DNA of 64,000 bases from Undaria pinnatifida (GCA_012845835.1 JABAKD010000023.1:15124702-15188701); one strand, 5' to 3'; positions 22,663 to 34,099 are shown, counted from the stretch's first letter. Notes: a model not told the origin generated them from the sequence alone. Program-made: numbers and translations.

Positions 22663-23340
22663 AATACACTCCAGCTGTGAGATCGAATATTTTGTCGAAA
22701 CTCATCTTTGCAAGCTGTGTGTGATACTCCGATCGCGCGTATTACGGGTTGAGTGTCCTCATTAAGGATATAGGTCGGCGACTCCCCTTGCAACTACAGT
22801 GTAGCTATCAGGGTCAACAGGATGATGTTAGGCAGTCTGTGCGCGGAAACTATAAAACCCGTTTCTGAGGGGGACAAAATCTGACAGCTGTGGAAGGAAA
22901 TGCATCAGTTTATCAAGTGAATCCTGTAAGTCGAGTATCCGGTGAGGGGAGGTCGGAGTTTTCAAGGACGTGGGGGCCTGATTTTGATCAAAAGGGGGGC
23001 GGGAGGGGGGAAGGGGGGGGAGGGAACGGATGGGGCAGGTCAATTTGTGCGTGGAAACTATAAATATTTCTTGTGGGGGAGGGGGGGGGAATGTGGCGGG
23101 GGGGGCCGGGGGCGGGGGGGGAGGGTTTTAGGTCGCATAGATGTAGGGGTTTGCTTTACGCGTGGTGCTAGGTTTAGGCGATGGTGTGGGTGGTGGGGAA
23201 GGAGGGGGCGTTGGGGACGGGGGTGGGTGGGAATTGCAGCAGCGGCATGGACGGCTCTGAAACGATTACCAGGCGATATCCAGGGCGTGGAAGTGTTTAA
23301 TACTCTGGCGGATTTCGATAGTAGGTGGGGCGTTTAAGCT
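22663..23340 (+). repeat. Dispersed repeat, copy 1 (G-rich core)
   Basis: Nearly identical to 61086-61570. Shared landmarks are CTCCAGCTGTGAGATCGAAT, ACTCATCTTTGCAAGCTGTG, CGATCGCGCGTATTACGGG, a G-rich core and a right part ending TAGGTGGGGCGTTTAAGC. The copy at 22.7 kb has a ~190-bp longer G-rich middle. No coding domain; probably a non-autonomous transposon. Confidence 0.75.
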
Positions 23341-23870
23341 AAAGAAAGCGGGGAAAAAAAAAAAAAAAAAAAAGCGCGGGGGGGGTTGGGGGGGGGGGGG
23401 GAAGGGTTTCAAGAGGTTTAGGTCACATATAATATTAAAGTCAAGGATTTGGTCGACACTGATGTTCGCAACATTGTGTGTGATCCTCCGATCGCGCGTA
23501 GCGTAGGAATCATATATGTAGGGGCCTACTATACGCGCGGTGCTGGGTCTAGGCGATCGTGCGGGGGGGAAGGAGGGGGCGTTGGAGGGGGGGAGGGGAG
23601 ATGAATGAAAGCTACGTCATAGATGGCTAGAAAGATAATGACGTGATATCAATGGCTTATTAGTGTTTATTACTCTGGCCGATTTCGATTGAAAGTGGGG
23701 CGTTTGAACGAACTGGGCGGAGAACAAAGGGGGGGGGGAGAGATGAGTTGGAGCTACGGCATGGATGGCTAGATGGATAATGAGATTATATCAGCTGGCT
23801 GGTAGTGTTTACTACTCTGGCAGATTATAACAGGAGGGATCGGGGTGATGGTCATGCAATGTCACCGCCA
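23341..23870 (+). repeat. Two truncated copies of the same dispersed repeat
   Basis: Near 23480-23710 and 23745-23830 the right-end landmarks recur (GATCGCGCG, ATGGCTAGA, AGTGTTTA(T/C)TACTCTGGC, GTGGGGCGTTTGAAC), with poly-A and poly-G runs between. Confidence 0.6.
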
Positions 23871-24570
23871 TTGAGAACGACAGGGAGTGATGCGAATCGT
23901 TATTGTTTTGAAAGGAACGCTTAGTATACACGCGCTCAATTTCGTTATTTCGTTAATCATACTTCGCTTGGCATAGGTTGGGAGGCGATCCACGATATTC
24001 TGACACAACTGTCGCATTCAATGTATTAACCTCTCAAGAGGGTATATATTTACACCCGCGTCGTGCCAAGCCTAAGTGTATTAAGATGATACACCAGCGT
24101 CCTGCAAACCCTTAGTATATGAAAAGAATAAACACACCAGCGTCCTATTCTTTATTACGCCTGCTGTATCGCTTTCCTGCCTGAATTCCCGAACGTCTTC
24201 ACCTTCCCTGCCCTTGCTAAGCTCGACTGCTTTTTATTTCATGCCCTAGGTGCGGGAGTGTTTCAATTCGCTCAGCTCTGGGGGAAGAGAAGATAGCACG
24301 TTTGCCGAGGCGGCCCCAGTTTAGCCTTCCGGAGGGGCCGAGGGACTGCACAAGAGGTGTCTTGCCCAAGGCTATGGTTAGGGGGGATGTCAATACATGT
24401 TGGTACATGTGATTACCCTCTTTCCACAATACTCGCCCAAGTTACTCCATGCCTCACTGAAAACAAAAAGTTTCATGCTAATTGTTTGGTGCGGCGTAGC
24501 TAATCATTATTCCATGACGGCTTCATCCTGGTAAAAAAACGGCACGAAGGCTTGAGAACTGCAAAGGAAC
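23871..24570. other. No gene recognised
   Basis: Only short frames. A weak direct repeat surrounds the phrase ACACCAGCGTCCT (near 24090 and 24135). Confidence 0.5.
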
Positions 24571-24601
24571 AGGGGGGAGGTCACTCGCGTGAGTGTCCCC
24601 C
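24571..24601. repeat. Palindrome GGTCACTCGCGTGAGTG
   Basis: An inverted repeat around CACTCGCGTGAGTG flanked by G and C runs. It belongs to a set of similar palindromes at 25405, 25641 and 29815. Confidence 0.6.
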
Positions 24602-25203
24602 AAGCCATTGCGAAAAAGTCCCTAAACGGTAAGCCCCGTTTTACCGTAGCCGTGGTATCTTCATGCTTTTAGGGACCGGCCCGGCCGGGATGACGCTTTG
24701 CTACGGCGTAGGGAAAGCGCCACATTGGTTTTCGGCTCCTTCATCTTTTTGCGGATCTATCTGTACCGAGCGCCCATCATCGACGGAGTGAAGCAACACA
24801 CGCTACGGTAGATTTTTGTCACGTTTTTATTTGATTTTATTCAAAGAGGCTTGCTTCCCTTACTGGAGGAGCTCTTATATACCCCGCACCGAAAAGCTGA
24901 TTGATTTTTTGGCGGTAAAGTGTTTTACTGCGCTTCTTATGTTGGAAGGTCAAAAGCTTCCGCGGCGCATATCTTTTCTTTTCTTTTTTTCTCACATTTC
25001 TACTTTCCAGTTTCTGGACAAGCCGTGGTCACAGGTGTCGTCCCTTCTTTCCCCCGGTTCTTGCCTTCAATTCTTTTTGCGCATAGGGTTCAGCAATCCC
25101 ACTGCTCGTCGATTTTTTATCGAGTGTTGCCAACTCACGCTCTCGCGCTTTCCGCAAGTCATTTTGTGCACGAGAAAAATTCCCAACGAATTTGTACGGG
25201 TAT

Positions 25204-25282
25204 GCACTCGGCGGGGCTCGAACTCACGAAACTGACCTATACCAGGCTCGAGGATAACCTGATACGCCACCGGGGCGACCGC
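25204..25282 (-). ncRNA. tRNA-like Pol III promoter, possible SINE head
   Basis: On the minus strand TGGCGTATCAGG (25258-25269) fits a tRNA A box. AGTTCGAGCCC (25214-25224) fits a B box 35 nt downstream, the spacing of a tRNA. The T arm pairs at four of five positions, but the D and acceptor stems are poor and no anticodon arm forms. A functional tRNA is therefore unlikely, and a tRNA-derived SINE or pseudo-tRNA is more plausible. Confidence 0.35.
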
Positions 25283-25404
25283 ATTTATTGTGGGGTGGCT
25301 CAGCGGTGGCCAAAGAGGGCCATGCACCTCTATCGTAGCACAGACGAACGCTGCCGTACCCTAGTGGGGTGTCCCTTTTGGGGGGCCTTTTCCCGCAGTG
25401 GCTC

Positions 25405-25428
25405 GGGGTCACTAACGCGAGTGACCCC
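25405..25428. repeat. Perfect hairpin GGGGTCACT/AGTGACCCC
   Basis: A 9-bp perfect stem with the loop AACGCG inside the dispersed repeat. Confidence 0.75.
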
Positions 25429-25640
25429 CCCGCCCCCCCCCCCCCCCCCTCCGTTTCTTTGCGGTCTTAAGCTTCCGAGCTGTTACAGTTTTGCGATATT
25501 AGTCCCCCCCCCCCCTCTGTTTCGTTGCCGTCTTAAGCTTCCGAGCTGTTACAGTTTTGCGATATGAATCCGCGATGGAATGGTAGGCTACGCTGCGCGA
25601 AAACAATTTGCCTATCGTCTTCTTCCCATGAGATACTACA

Positions 25641-25663
25641 GAGTCACTCGACAGGAGTGACTC
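25641..25663. repeat. Perfect hairpin GAGTCACTC/GAGTGACTC
   Basis: A 9-bp perfect stem with loop GACAG near the end of the dispersed repeat. Confidence 0.75.
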
Positions 25664-25701
25664 AAACCCGCAAGTGAAAGTAGGTGATTGTTTCGGACGC
25701 A

Positions 25702-25932
25702 TGCCTTGATAGAGGTATCATTCCCTTTTCCTATGAAAAGTTTTCAGAATGACTCGGCTTCGGATTTTGGCCATTTTGTTTTTGCACGATTCCTGTTGTG
25801 TACCTGGGCGTTATGATTTTTCATCCGGTAGCAGTGTTACTTTCACCTCCAAATCAGTTCTTGGGAAAGGTCTCAAGCTCCCCAATTAAGAAAACCTCAG
25901 AAAAATAGTGGTGCACCTTTTTCGTAGTAGCA
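25702..25932. mobile_element. TGCTACGATAGAGGT-family MITE
   Basis: The left end TGCCTTGATAGAGGT and the degenerate right end TTCGTAGTAGCA frame an interior close to the copy at 28614-28857 (CCATTTTGTTTTTGCACGATT, TTCATCCGGTAGCAG, GGAAAGGTCTCAAGCTCCC). Confidence 0.6.
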
Positions 25933-26301
25933 CGCGTCGTCAGTCAGCCCCCTCACCCTACGTAGCCTTGGTCCATGCGTCGAATTTTTGTGACGTTTTT
26001 CGGACTCGAGGTACTGATACGGAATCCCCAGGGACGATTAGCTGGTACCAGGGTGTCTACCTAAAAAATCACATTTGAACAGCATCGCAAAGTACACTCA
26101 TCGGGTTAAACGACGTTGGAGGTCTCCTCGATCGAGGGTTGGAGATTGAGAGGCTCCGTGTCGGTGATGAAATGGTTGGGCGGTCGAAACAGTTGCAATC
26201 CCTACGTACTGTCGCGGTGCTCCCCACCTAGCTTTGGAGAGGGCCGGCACTGGGGTCATGTGTGTGCGTGTGATTTTTTTTTGTGACCATTCACAGATTT
26301 G

Positions 26302-26323
26302 GAAAAAGCGTCACGGCTTTTTC
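26302..26323. repeat. Hairpin GAAAAAGC/GCTTTTTC, copy 1
   Basis: An 8-bp stem with a 6-nt loop. The diverged second copy of the segment, about 247 bp downstream, forms the equivalent GAAAAGC/GCTTTTC stem at 26550-26570, with both arms shortened by one base. Confidence 0.55.
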
Positions 26324-26925
26324 AACGAAACGTTGGGTGGTTCCTGAGTTGCACGAATTTTATTTTAGCCAAAACATGGTGCCCCTATCGTCGTATCACC
26401 GCGTCTGTCTTCATGCATGCTAGTAAATGCTAGTAATGGATTCTATCGGGGGCCGCGGTAGCATTGCGAAGGGGAGGCCGTAGTGCCTGCCGCGAGCATT
26501 GTGACGCCGGGGTCTCGTGAATTTTCGTTGTGGCCACTCGAACATTTCGGAAAAGCGGCGACGGCTTTTCAACGAGACATTGGGTCAGTCGGCCCCCTCA
26601 TTTCGTGAGCGTCGTGAGACAGAAACACGTTCGGTCTAAACGTGCTCCATCTCCACAGAGTCGTATGGGCGTCCGTGTTCCTTCTCTTGCGGTGCCACGG
26701 GGTAGCTCTGAGAACGGAAGGCGGTGACACCTGTCTGTCGCAACAGCGTTCAATGTAATGTACTACGAGCGGTGGTCGTTGAGCTTTTGGAGCGGGCGGT
26801 ACTTGGTTCTGTGGTGTTTTGCGGCCTTTCGACTTTTTGAATGGGGAGGGCGAGCCCGAGTAATCCCACGCTAGGGGTGCAGCATATTCTAAGATTTTTC
26901 TGAGCTCCTACTATGAGGAGCGATG

Positions 26926-27037
26926 TATCAACATCATCATCATAACATCGTCAACATAATCAACATCACCAACACATCATCAACGTCATCAACACATCAT
27001 CAACATCATCAACACATCATCTACATCAACATCATCA
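26926..27037. repeat. ATC / ATCAAC microsatellite
   Basis: Interrupted CATCAT and ATCAACACATC units over about 110 bp. Confidence 0.85.
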
Positions 27038-28059
27038 CCCGAAACACGACTTTTGAAGGCATTCGATCGGGCAGCCTGACCACAATTTATATGCGCTAAG
27101 TCCTGAAAAGAACGTACTCGTGAAATTATAATGTACTTAGGGATAGCTCGTGACTCCGAGCTACTGCAAACAAAAGGCCCCTCAAAAGGGATCCCACGAC
27201 CGTAGTAGCCTGGTAACCGTCGGACGTGCTTATCGGGGTAGCTCCTCGGTTCACGAGCGACGCACGGTACAAGACCGGGGTGCAGTACTACCCGTCTTAG
27301 GGGTGAAGAAGCGCAGGCAGGTAAGCGTCAAGGACCTGGAATGATTGAAGACCCGTCTTCGTCCTATTGTCCTATCAATAGTGAGACACGATGTGCTACG
27401 ATAAATAGGGGTACAACTACAGCTGTGAGTCGGCAGGATTTGGCGACGGCATCTAAAATATTGGTCCCGGTATTCAACCGGGTCACTTCGATCGACAATT
27501 CGGTTAGCAAGACCAGCTGATGGTAAGCCGACTTTCGAACTTACATCAGGAGGGCGAAGCGAGCGAAATCAGCCCGCCCCCCGACCGAGGGGGAGGCTCC
27601 CGGAAACGAACAACATCGGACTCCGCATTTAACGGTTCTTCCTACGAGTATGGAAACCCAATAAGTCGGATAGTCGGCGCCTCCGCAGATCGACTGACTA
27701 GACGCCTGCTAGAGCAGTGGTAGCCCTTTTTGGCTACTCTTTTTCTTTGATGATGGGGCTCCTTAACCCACGGTCGTCGGAACGTGGCGTCATTCTTTTT
27801 TTGCGATATGATTTGTTTTTGTATACTGTACAGTTACTTGGGCCATGGCATAGGTCAGTTCATTGGGTTGCGCTTTCAGTTCACTCGTGCCCCACAATCG
27901 GTATTGGAGTAGCGCATATAGAGCTCCTCTATTGGTTACGGGCCTCATAATCACAATGGTTGGTGCACCTAATGTACCGTAGCATGTAGCATGTGTCACT
28001 GCTGGTCACTGTTTGTCACTGTTAGTCACTGTTACTCCGGACCATGGCTACGGTAGTAT

Positions 28060-28310
28060 TGTGTTATACCCCCATTTTGACCACGGAGGTTTTACCACTC
28101 GCACGGCTGACTCTTCTGTTTCTCGCGGACTAATCGACTTTATCCAGTTCGTTCGGGGCGCAGTAGCTCGCTATTCCACTGCGGATTTATATCGCAAAAT
28201 TCCAACAGCAGGAAAGCCAAAGACGGCGACGGAACGAGTGACCCGGAGCCATAGCAAACACAGGCCCCAAAGCGACCTCCCCACTACACCATAGCCTTGG
28301 TCTCCGAGTA
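28060..28310 (-). repeat. Dispersed repeat (inverted copy of 25375-25680)
   Basis: Reverse-complemented it reads TTTGGGGCCTG, GGCTCCGGGTCACTCG and TTTTGCGATATAAATCCGCAGTGG, the landmark order of the copies at 25375 and 29780. Confidence 0.55.
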
Positions 28311-28613
28311 GGAACTGCTAACTAGTACCGTTACTAATAAATTAATATATTTATAGTTGGTGACTTCGCCCGAGCCGACTCACGACTCTATAGACGAGGT
28401 ATAGCAGGTTTTCCCAAATACGTCTATTCTGACTAACGAGGAACCATAGGCCAGGAAGCTTGATACTTTTCAAGATCGCTGGAACGTCTGAATTATGCTT
28501 GGCGTGTCCTACGATAGGGGGCTACAGAGTCATCTCATAATCTCATCACCCCACGGCAGGGCTTGCAGCTTTTTGGCCAAACAATGGTTGTGACCGGCCT
28601 GACCAGTCACTCT

Positions 28614-28857
28614 TGCTATGCTAGAGGTGGCACTTTTCGTTTGAAATGGTTGACTGAATGACGGGGCTCCTTAACCCAAAATCGTCAGCAAATGGCATTT
28701 TTTTTTGCATGATTCTCATTGTGTACCCAGGCCATGGGAGTTTTCATCCCCGGTATCATAGCAGTTGTATTTTCCCCCAACTCAATTTTTGGGAGAGGTC
28801 TCAACCTCCCAAGTTGAGGAATATCAGAAAAACAAGTGGCGCGCCTCTATCGTAGCA
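28614..28857. mobile_element. TGCTACGATAGAGGT-family MITE
   Basis: 244 bp from TGCTATGCTAGAGGT to ACCTCTATCGTAGCA-type ends (right end GCCTCTATCGTAGCA). The interior is shared with 25702-25932 and, inverted, with 29155-29391. Confidence 0.7.
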
Positions 28858-29154
28858 CGCGTTTTTAGAAACCGTTAGTTCCTCAAGTGTGTAATATTGG
28901 TTTTAATGGTATGATACATTTACCAACACTTATGTTTTAGGAACACGCATCGAAAGTGTTGGTCGGGTTTTCGCGAAATATTGTCTTCGGAGTCATGCTT
29001 CGAGTTGTGAGGTAGTGGGCCTCCTCTTGTTTGGGAGGTAAAAGCTTCTTAGAATCTGCGGCACCCGACGTGGGATGGCTCTATTCTTTACCTTAAGTTT
29101 TCTGGAGCTCCTCACCGAGCTTTGTACCTTACCCTTAAGCAGACACTTGACGCG

Positions 29155-29391
29155 TGCTACGATAGAGGTGCGCCACGTTTTTCACGAGGTTCCTCAATTT
29201 GGGAGCTTAAGAATTCTCCCAAAATCTGATTTGGAGAGAAGTAAAACTTCTACCGGATGAAAAATCCCATGGCCTAGGTACACAACGAGATTTTTGCAAA
29301 GACAAAATGGCCTATTTCCGACGATTTTGGGTGAAGGAGCACCGTCGTTTAGAAACCATTTCAGCCGAAAAATGGTACCTCTATCGTAGCA
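29155..29391. mobile_element. TGCTACGATAGAGGT-family MITE, best-defined copy
   Basis: 237 bp with exact 15-bp terminal inverted repeats TGCTACGATAGAGGT / ACCTCTATCGTAGCA. It is non-coding and lies in the opposite orientation to 28614-28857. No certain target duplication is seen. Confidence 0.75.
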
Positions 29392-29779
29392 TGTGTTGCT
29401 TGACAAACGATGTGAACTCAATCCGATGAACCATCCCATAGCAACAAACTATACTCTGGACTCAAAACCCGAGCGAGACTCAAAACAGAATGGTTCGTGA
29501 GTTGAGTAGCCCGTCAAAACTCGGAAAATATATCGCCCGAGAATATATTTTGTAAACATCAACACCGTATAGAGCATGCTACGTTTTTTGTTCTATACCC
29601 ACTTAGGAGGTCTGTTAGACTTTACAGTGGGCTGCTCTTTCGTCTTGTCTCGGAAGATTAGGTTACTACCTGCTACTGTACCCCTTACCCCTTATGCCTG
29701 TCGTAGCTCTGCTGACCTTTCTTGGTCTCGAACGATCGCGCTCAAAAGGTGCAATCCGGCCAAGATTATGGTAAGTAAA

Positions 29780-30030
29780 GGGGTCACTTTTGGGGCCTCC
29801 TTTTTTATGTGGCTCGGGGTGTTACTCGCGGCACGAGTGATCCCCCTGTTTTTTTTTAGGTCCTAGAACTCTTCGTGCAGTTTTTTTTTTTTTGCGATAT
29901 GAATCCGCAGTGGAGTGGCAGGCGACGCTTCGTCAAATATACTGTCTGGAGGTTTTTGTCAGTGAGGTAGGGAGTCACGAGTGCGAGTGAGTCAGACCCG
30001 GTATCTTGACAATGGGCGTATTCCCCCTAC
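29780..30030 (+). repeat. Dispersed repeat (third copy of 25375-25680)
   Basis: GGGTCACTTTTGGGGCCT, GGCTCGGGGTGTTACTCGCG, a T-run, then TTTGCGATATGAATCCGCAG and GGAGTCACGAGTGCGAGTGA follow the order of the copy at 25375. Confidence 0.6.
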
Positions 30031-30418
30031 CGTAGCCTTAGGAATGCCTACCATAGCAGAGACAGGTAACTTAGGGAGGGGTAGTGTTGGTGGTTGTAAT
30101 GACGGTTTCACCCGTAGTGTTTATTTTTAGGTTCCTCCAACTTTGGAAGAGGGTTGGGGAATTGTAGGTCTTGGAGGTCATCAAGACTACTACCCGGTGC
30201 AGAGATGTGCATGATTGATTGCTGTAGTTTTTTCTTTTTTAACTACATCTTCCAACATTGGCAAGGAGTGGCGACTTTCGAAAAAACGGAAGGGACAGTG
30301 GTGGTGGTAGTGGGGGGGTGTTGTACTCTACAGTTTTTTGTGAGGTTAAATCAGGTATGATAATGGGTGGCGATAATGTCCTTAATTTTTTTAATACGGC
30401 TTCAACTTTTGAGAACGG

Positions 30419-30545
30419 ATGATGCTGGTGGTGGTAGCGGTGGTGGTGGTGGAGGTTGTGATGGTGGTGGTGGTGGTTGTGGTGGAGGTCGTGGTGGTCG
30501 TGGTGGTTGTCGTTGTTCTGGAGGTAAGGACGGGGAGGACGGTGG
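30419..30545. repeat. (GGT/GGA)n-rich tract
   Basis: Interrupted GGTGGT, GGAGGT and CGTGGT triplets. The Gly-rich frame on + and the Pro-rich frame on - reflect composition. Confidence 0.8.
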
Positions 30546-30689
30546 CTGCGCCATCTGCAGTATTTCGCTAGAGCAATCCATTGTTAGGAAGCGACGAACT
30601 TTGCACACGTCGGGCAGATCACCGATCCCCAGTTGCACGATGATTTGCTGTAGTTGTTTCAGGAGTCATCCCTCGATAGGGGTTCCGGC

Positions 30690-30800
30690 TTTTGGGCCAA
30701 AACGTTCCTCACGGATCTGATCGGTTGAGATCCTCGAGGGTTGAGTGTGGAACTTTCGGTTCGGATACTAATTTTCACGAGTATGTTTTGAGAGTATGAA
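30690..30800 (+). repeat. Dispersed repeat, copy 2 (see 1736-1845)
   Basis: Shares GATCTGATCGGTTGAGATCCTC, GTGTGGAACTTT and CACGAGTATGTTT with 1736-1845 in the same order. Confidence 0.5.
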
Positions 30801-30868
30801 CCTTGGATTCAAATCTAAGTTAATGCGCAGTCTATTCGAGCAGGTTTTTCGCACGAATAAGATATGCA

Positions 30869-30922
30869 GTTGAATCTTACGTTGAATTTTACGTTGAATC
30901 TTCCGTTGAATCTTCAGTGGAA
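30869..30922. repeat. Short tandem repeat TGAATCTTACGT
   Basis: Four imperfect ~14-bp units of the type GTTGAATCTTACG. Confidence 0.7.
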
Positions 30923-31269
30923 CTTAGAGGTAAACGTAGATTTGAGTATGTTAAGGTTGTCGCGTTGTCCCGGTATTCTACCGGACTACGGACATTGTTC
31001 CGTGATGATCAAGTGGTGATGCAACCCACCATGATCACTCTCCCTACTTTCTCTTCTCTTCTTCTTCCTCCCTTTGGCCTCAAGCGCCCTTTCCAAACTA
31101 TACCTTTTCTTTCTTATCACGAGTGATCTCAACAGGCACTTCGGTGCCACCTCTGCATCTCTTCGCATTGAAGACAGACCCTCCACACAACCATTGTGTT
31201 CACAGGCTATTCACAGGTTATGAGCCTTCGATCTTCGATATAAACATCGATCGGCGCCGAGCGACATAT

Positions 31270-33350
31270 CATTGAAGTTTGTCGCATCTTACCGGCATCA
31301 GCATCAGCATCAGCATCAGCATCAGCATCAGCATCAGCATCAGCATCAGCATCAGCATCAGCGAGCAGCATTAGCACCAGCGAGCAGCAGCAGCATTAGC
31401 ATCAGCCATCAGCATCAGCGAGCAGCATCAGCATCAGCGATCAGCGTCAGCATCAGCATCAGCATCACCACGGGAGAGTCCACGAAAGCAGGTGATGCGG
31501 CAGACAAGCTCGTTAGAGCTCTCAACGGCAAATTTAATGGGCTGAAGTTCGACGTATGGAAACGCACAGCTCAGTCTGTGATTAAGTATGCGTCGCGCGG
31601 GGATCTATGATATCCTGAAAGGGCGTCCTTGCCCCGAGCCCAAAATAATTAGCCCTCGTCCATCTTCTACAATAAGTAGGCCTTCACGAGCTGTAACTCG
31701 CAGCCAGGCCGCTGACCAAGGACACTCAGTCAGGGGAAACACCCCCGGCTGGAACCGCAGAAAATGTACAGCCGGACGCAGGGAGTACTCCGGTGGACAC
31801 GGCGCATCTGCTACCATCATCTTCAGGATATTCTACGCTCCCAGCCGCAACATCAATTTTATGGGCCACGGATCACAACATCCCGAATTTGGAAGACGTC
31901 AGGCACTGGCACCGTAATAACCGTCTTCTGTTCGACTTCTTGTTCCTTTTCACATCGGGAGCTGCGGCCAGCTTTCGTCTACAATTCAAGCCGAAACGAG
32001 GTGAACTTGCGAATGGGAAGGCTGGTTGGGATGAAATGGTTAGAAAATATCAAAATTCCACCCGCCAACGTAGACGTGTGCTCAAACAACAACTGGACTA
32101 ACTAATATGGTCATGACGGATGCGCAAGATCCAGACATATTTATTTATTAATGTTGGACGTGGGACATGGGAGAGGTATTCAACGATGGCAGCATATGGG
32201 ACATAGTGCTGGAAGGACTCACGGATGAATACCTGGAAATAAAATATTGCGCCAAAGCAGATGATGACTTTACACTCGACCGAGCTGTGATAACAATGTG
32301 CAATATGTACGCAAATAGAGCTATGCGAAACGGGCCTTTGCGAAAAGCGAAGGGGCGTGAATCTGCTATGGTAGTCACGCCAACACCCTCAGCAGTAGTG
32401 ACCCCCACACTGCAAAAAGCCAGGCCATCGATTCCAAAATTGCTTTAAACGCATGGGAAAGATGTCGGGGAAAGAACCTCCCCCAAGACTTGAAAAAAGT
32501 TCGTGGTGTAGCCTGCACAATACCGATCGCCACGATAATGGCGACTGTCGATCTCAAAATGCGGGACGACAACATAACCCGTCGCCCTCGTCCTGGTCAA
32601 CAAGATGGCCGACAAAATATCAACCACAGTGCTCACGCCATCACCGCCACAACTCCAACTTCAACAACGCAAAATGAAGCTTACGTCCCAGTGACACATG
32701 CTCCATCGACTACTGCGGCTGCGACTACAGCAGCTACTTCTACGTCTTTCGCGACTCCTCCCTGTCCGTCCTCACCTCCAGCTGGTATAGGTTAATCTTT
32801 CATCGCCGCACCTCAGATCAACATCGCCGCACAGCCGGTTCGAATTCTCCATGGCAGCGAACAGCTGAGCTTCTAGCCACTTCATCGACAATCAGGTTCT
32901 ACCTGGCATCGAACACATATCCGAAACAACAGTTCGGGACCGTTTCGCAGTACACCAGGGCTGTTGGAATGGACAAAATAAACCGTCCGGTATCTATTTC
33001 GGTACCCAACTCTTACGCGCAACCTATGGCCTCACCACAAGCGGAAGAATGCAAACCTTCAGCGACCTCTGCTCGAAGATCAACGACTTCAGCACGGAAA
33101 ACTCCTTCAAAGCTCCAACACCTTGGAATCGCAACTACAGCTCTGGCTCGCAAGACCGCGTTCAACCATCGCGACTGCCTTGTAAATTATCTCAGGCAAC
33201 CTCCGGTATGCTTGCGACAGCCGTATTTTCTGTCTGTCGTATGTACAGCAGTTTGGTACGTTGGTTCATTTTCAATCAACCACTTTTTCCTCACCCACCA
33301 AAGAGGGGAGGGATTGAGAACGAATTTGCCATCTCCGAAAGATAACATTT
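31270..33350 (+). mobile_element. Copia-type gag region, fossil
   Basis: Forward frames show a UBN2-like Copia gag: KLVRALNGKFNGLKFDVWK early, then EGLTDEYLEIKYCAKADDDF. Next comes a knuckle-like WCSLHNTDRHDNGDCRSQ. It is broken in several places, has no LTRs that I can see, and integrase, RT and RNase H are not recognised. It appears old. A CATCAG microsatellite lies at its 5' edge. The alternative, a lone captured gag gene, is less likely given its decay. Confidence 0.6.
31294..31470. repeat. (CATCAG)n microsatellite
   Basis: About eleven clean CATCAG hexamers (31294-31361) followed by interrupted units with CGAGCAG. Confidence 0.9.
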
Positions 33351-34099
33351 GATTTCGGTCGTGTGCCGGGTATTTTCCTAACAAAATTCCGGGTACGATA
33401 TCTACGTCATCCGGTTTTACAGATAAATTGGTGACGGCCGAAGGCTGTAGGGGTATGGTTAGTACCTGTAGTATTATATTTAAGGTACGCCCGCGAAATG
33501 ATGACGGGTATTGATAGTACCAGTAGTATTTTATTTTGGGTACGCACGAGAGATGATGACAACACACGTGGTAGTTTGGTGTCTTATACAATGCGGGTTA
33601 CTTCCAGAATAGCTGGTTGTCAACCTCAATAGTGATCTAGCATAGTGCGATACACGAGATGAAGAAACCGGTAGTGAGGAAATATAGTATTACTCACGTG
33701 TTATGATGCAATATGTGGTGGAAATATCGGGATGTGTGTTTTCTCGTTAAACTGAATATTACACCCTGATTTTGTCTCGGTTATGCCTACTGTATTATGA
33801 ATATGATATTCTAGTCTGACATGCTTTGCTTGACAATGATTGATGATAGGATTTTGATTATGTTCAAGCCTCCTTTGTTAGGTCGCCCCCTCAACTTCCC
33901 CCGCCCTTATCATGCGCGTGTGCAGAGTGTTATGATAAGCGGTACCTGCTGTATGCCGGACCAACAATAATGAGCAGGGGGAACGGGGTAGATTATAATG
34001 TTCTTATAGTCTACAGTTAGGTGCTCAAACATTTTATGTACGTAGTATACTAGCATTTTGAGCACAGACGAAAATAGTCAACATTCCTGCATTTGTCAC
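33351..34099. other. No gene; 55-bp tandem pair
   Basis: No coding signal. Near 33450-33560 a 55-bp unit (TAGTACC.GTAGTATT to GATGATGAC) occurs twice in tandem. Confidence 0.5.

Larger units (their letters stand above)
25375..25680 (+). repeat. Dispersed repeat with palindrome and GCGATAT module
   Basis: TTTTGGGGGGCC, CTCGGGGTCACT..AGTGACCCC, a poly-C run, TTTTGCGATATGAATCCGC and a second palindrome follow in order. The same order occurs at 29780-30030 (+) and in reverse at 28060-28310. Inside, a 66-bp unit (GTCTTAAGCTTCCGAGCTG to TTTTGCGATAT) is tandemly doubled. Confidence 0.6.
25933..28059. other. No gene recognised; repeats and a paired hairpin motif
   Basis: Only short frames are seen. 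It holds a duplicated hairpin segment (26296-26338 and 26543-26585) and an ATC-rich microsatellite. Confidence 0.5.
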
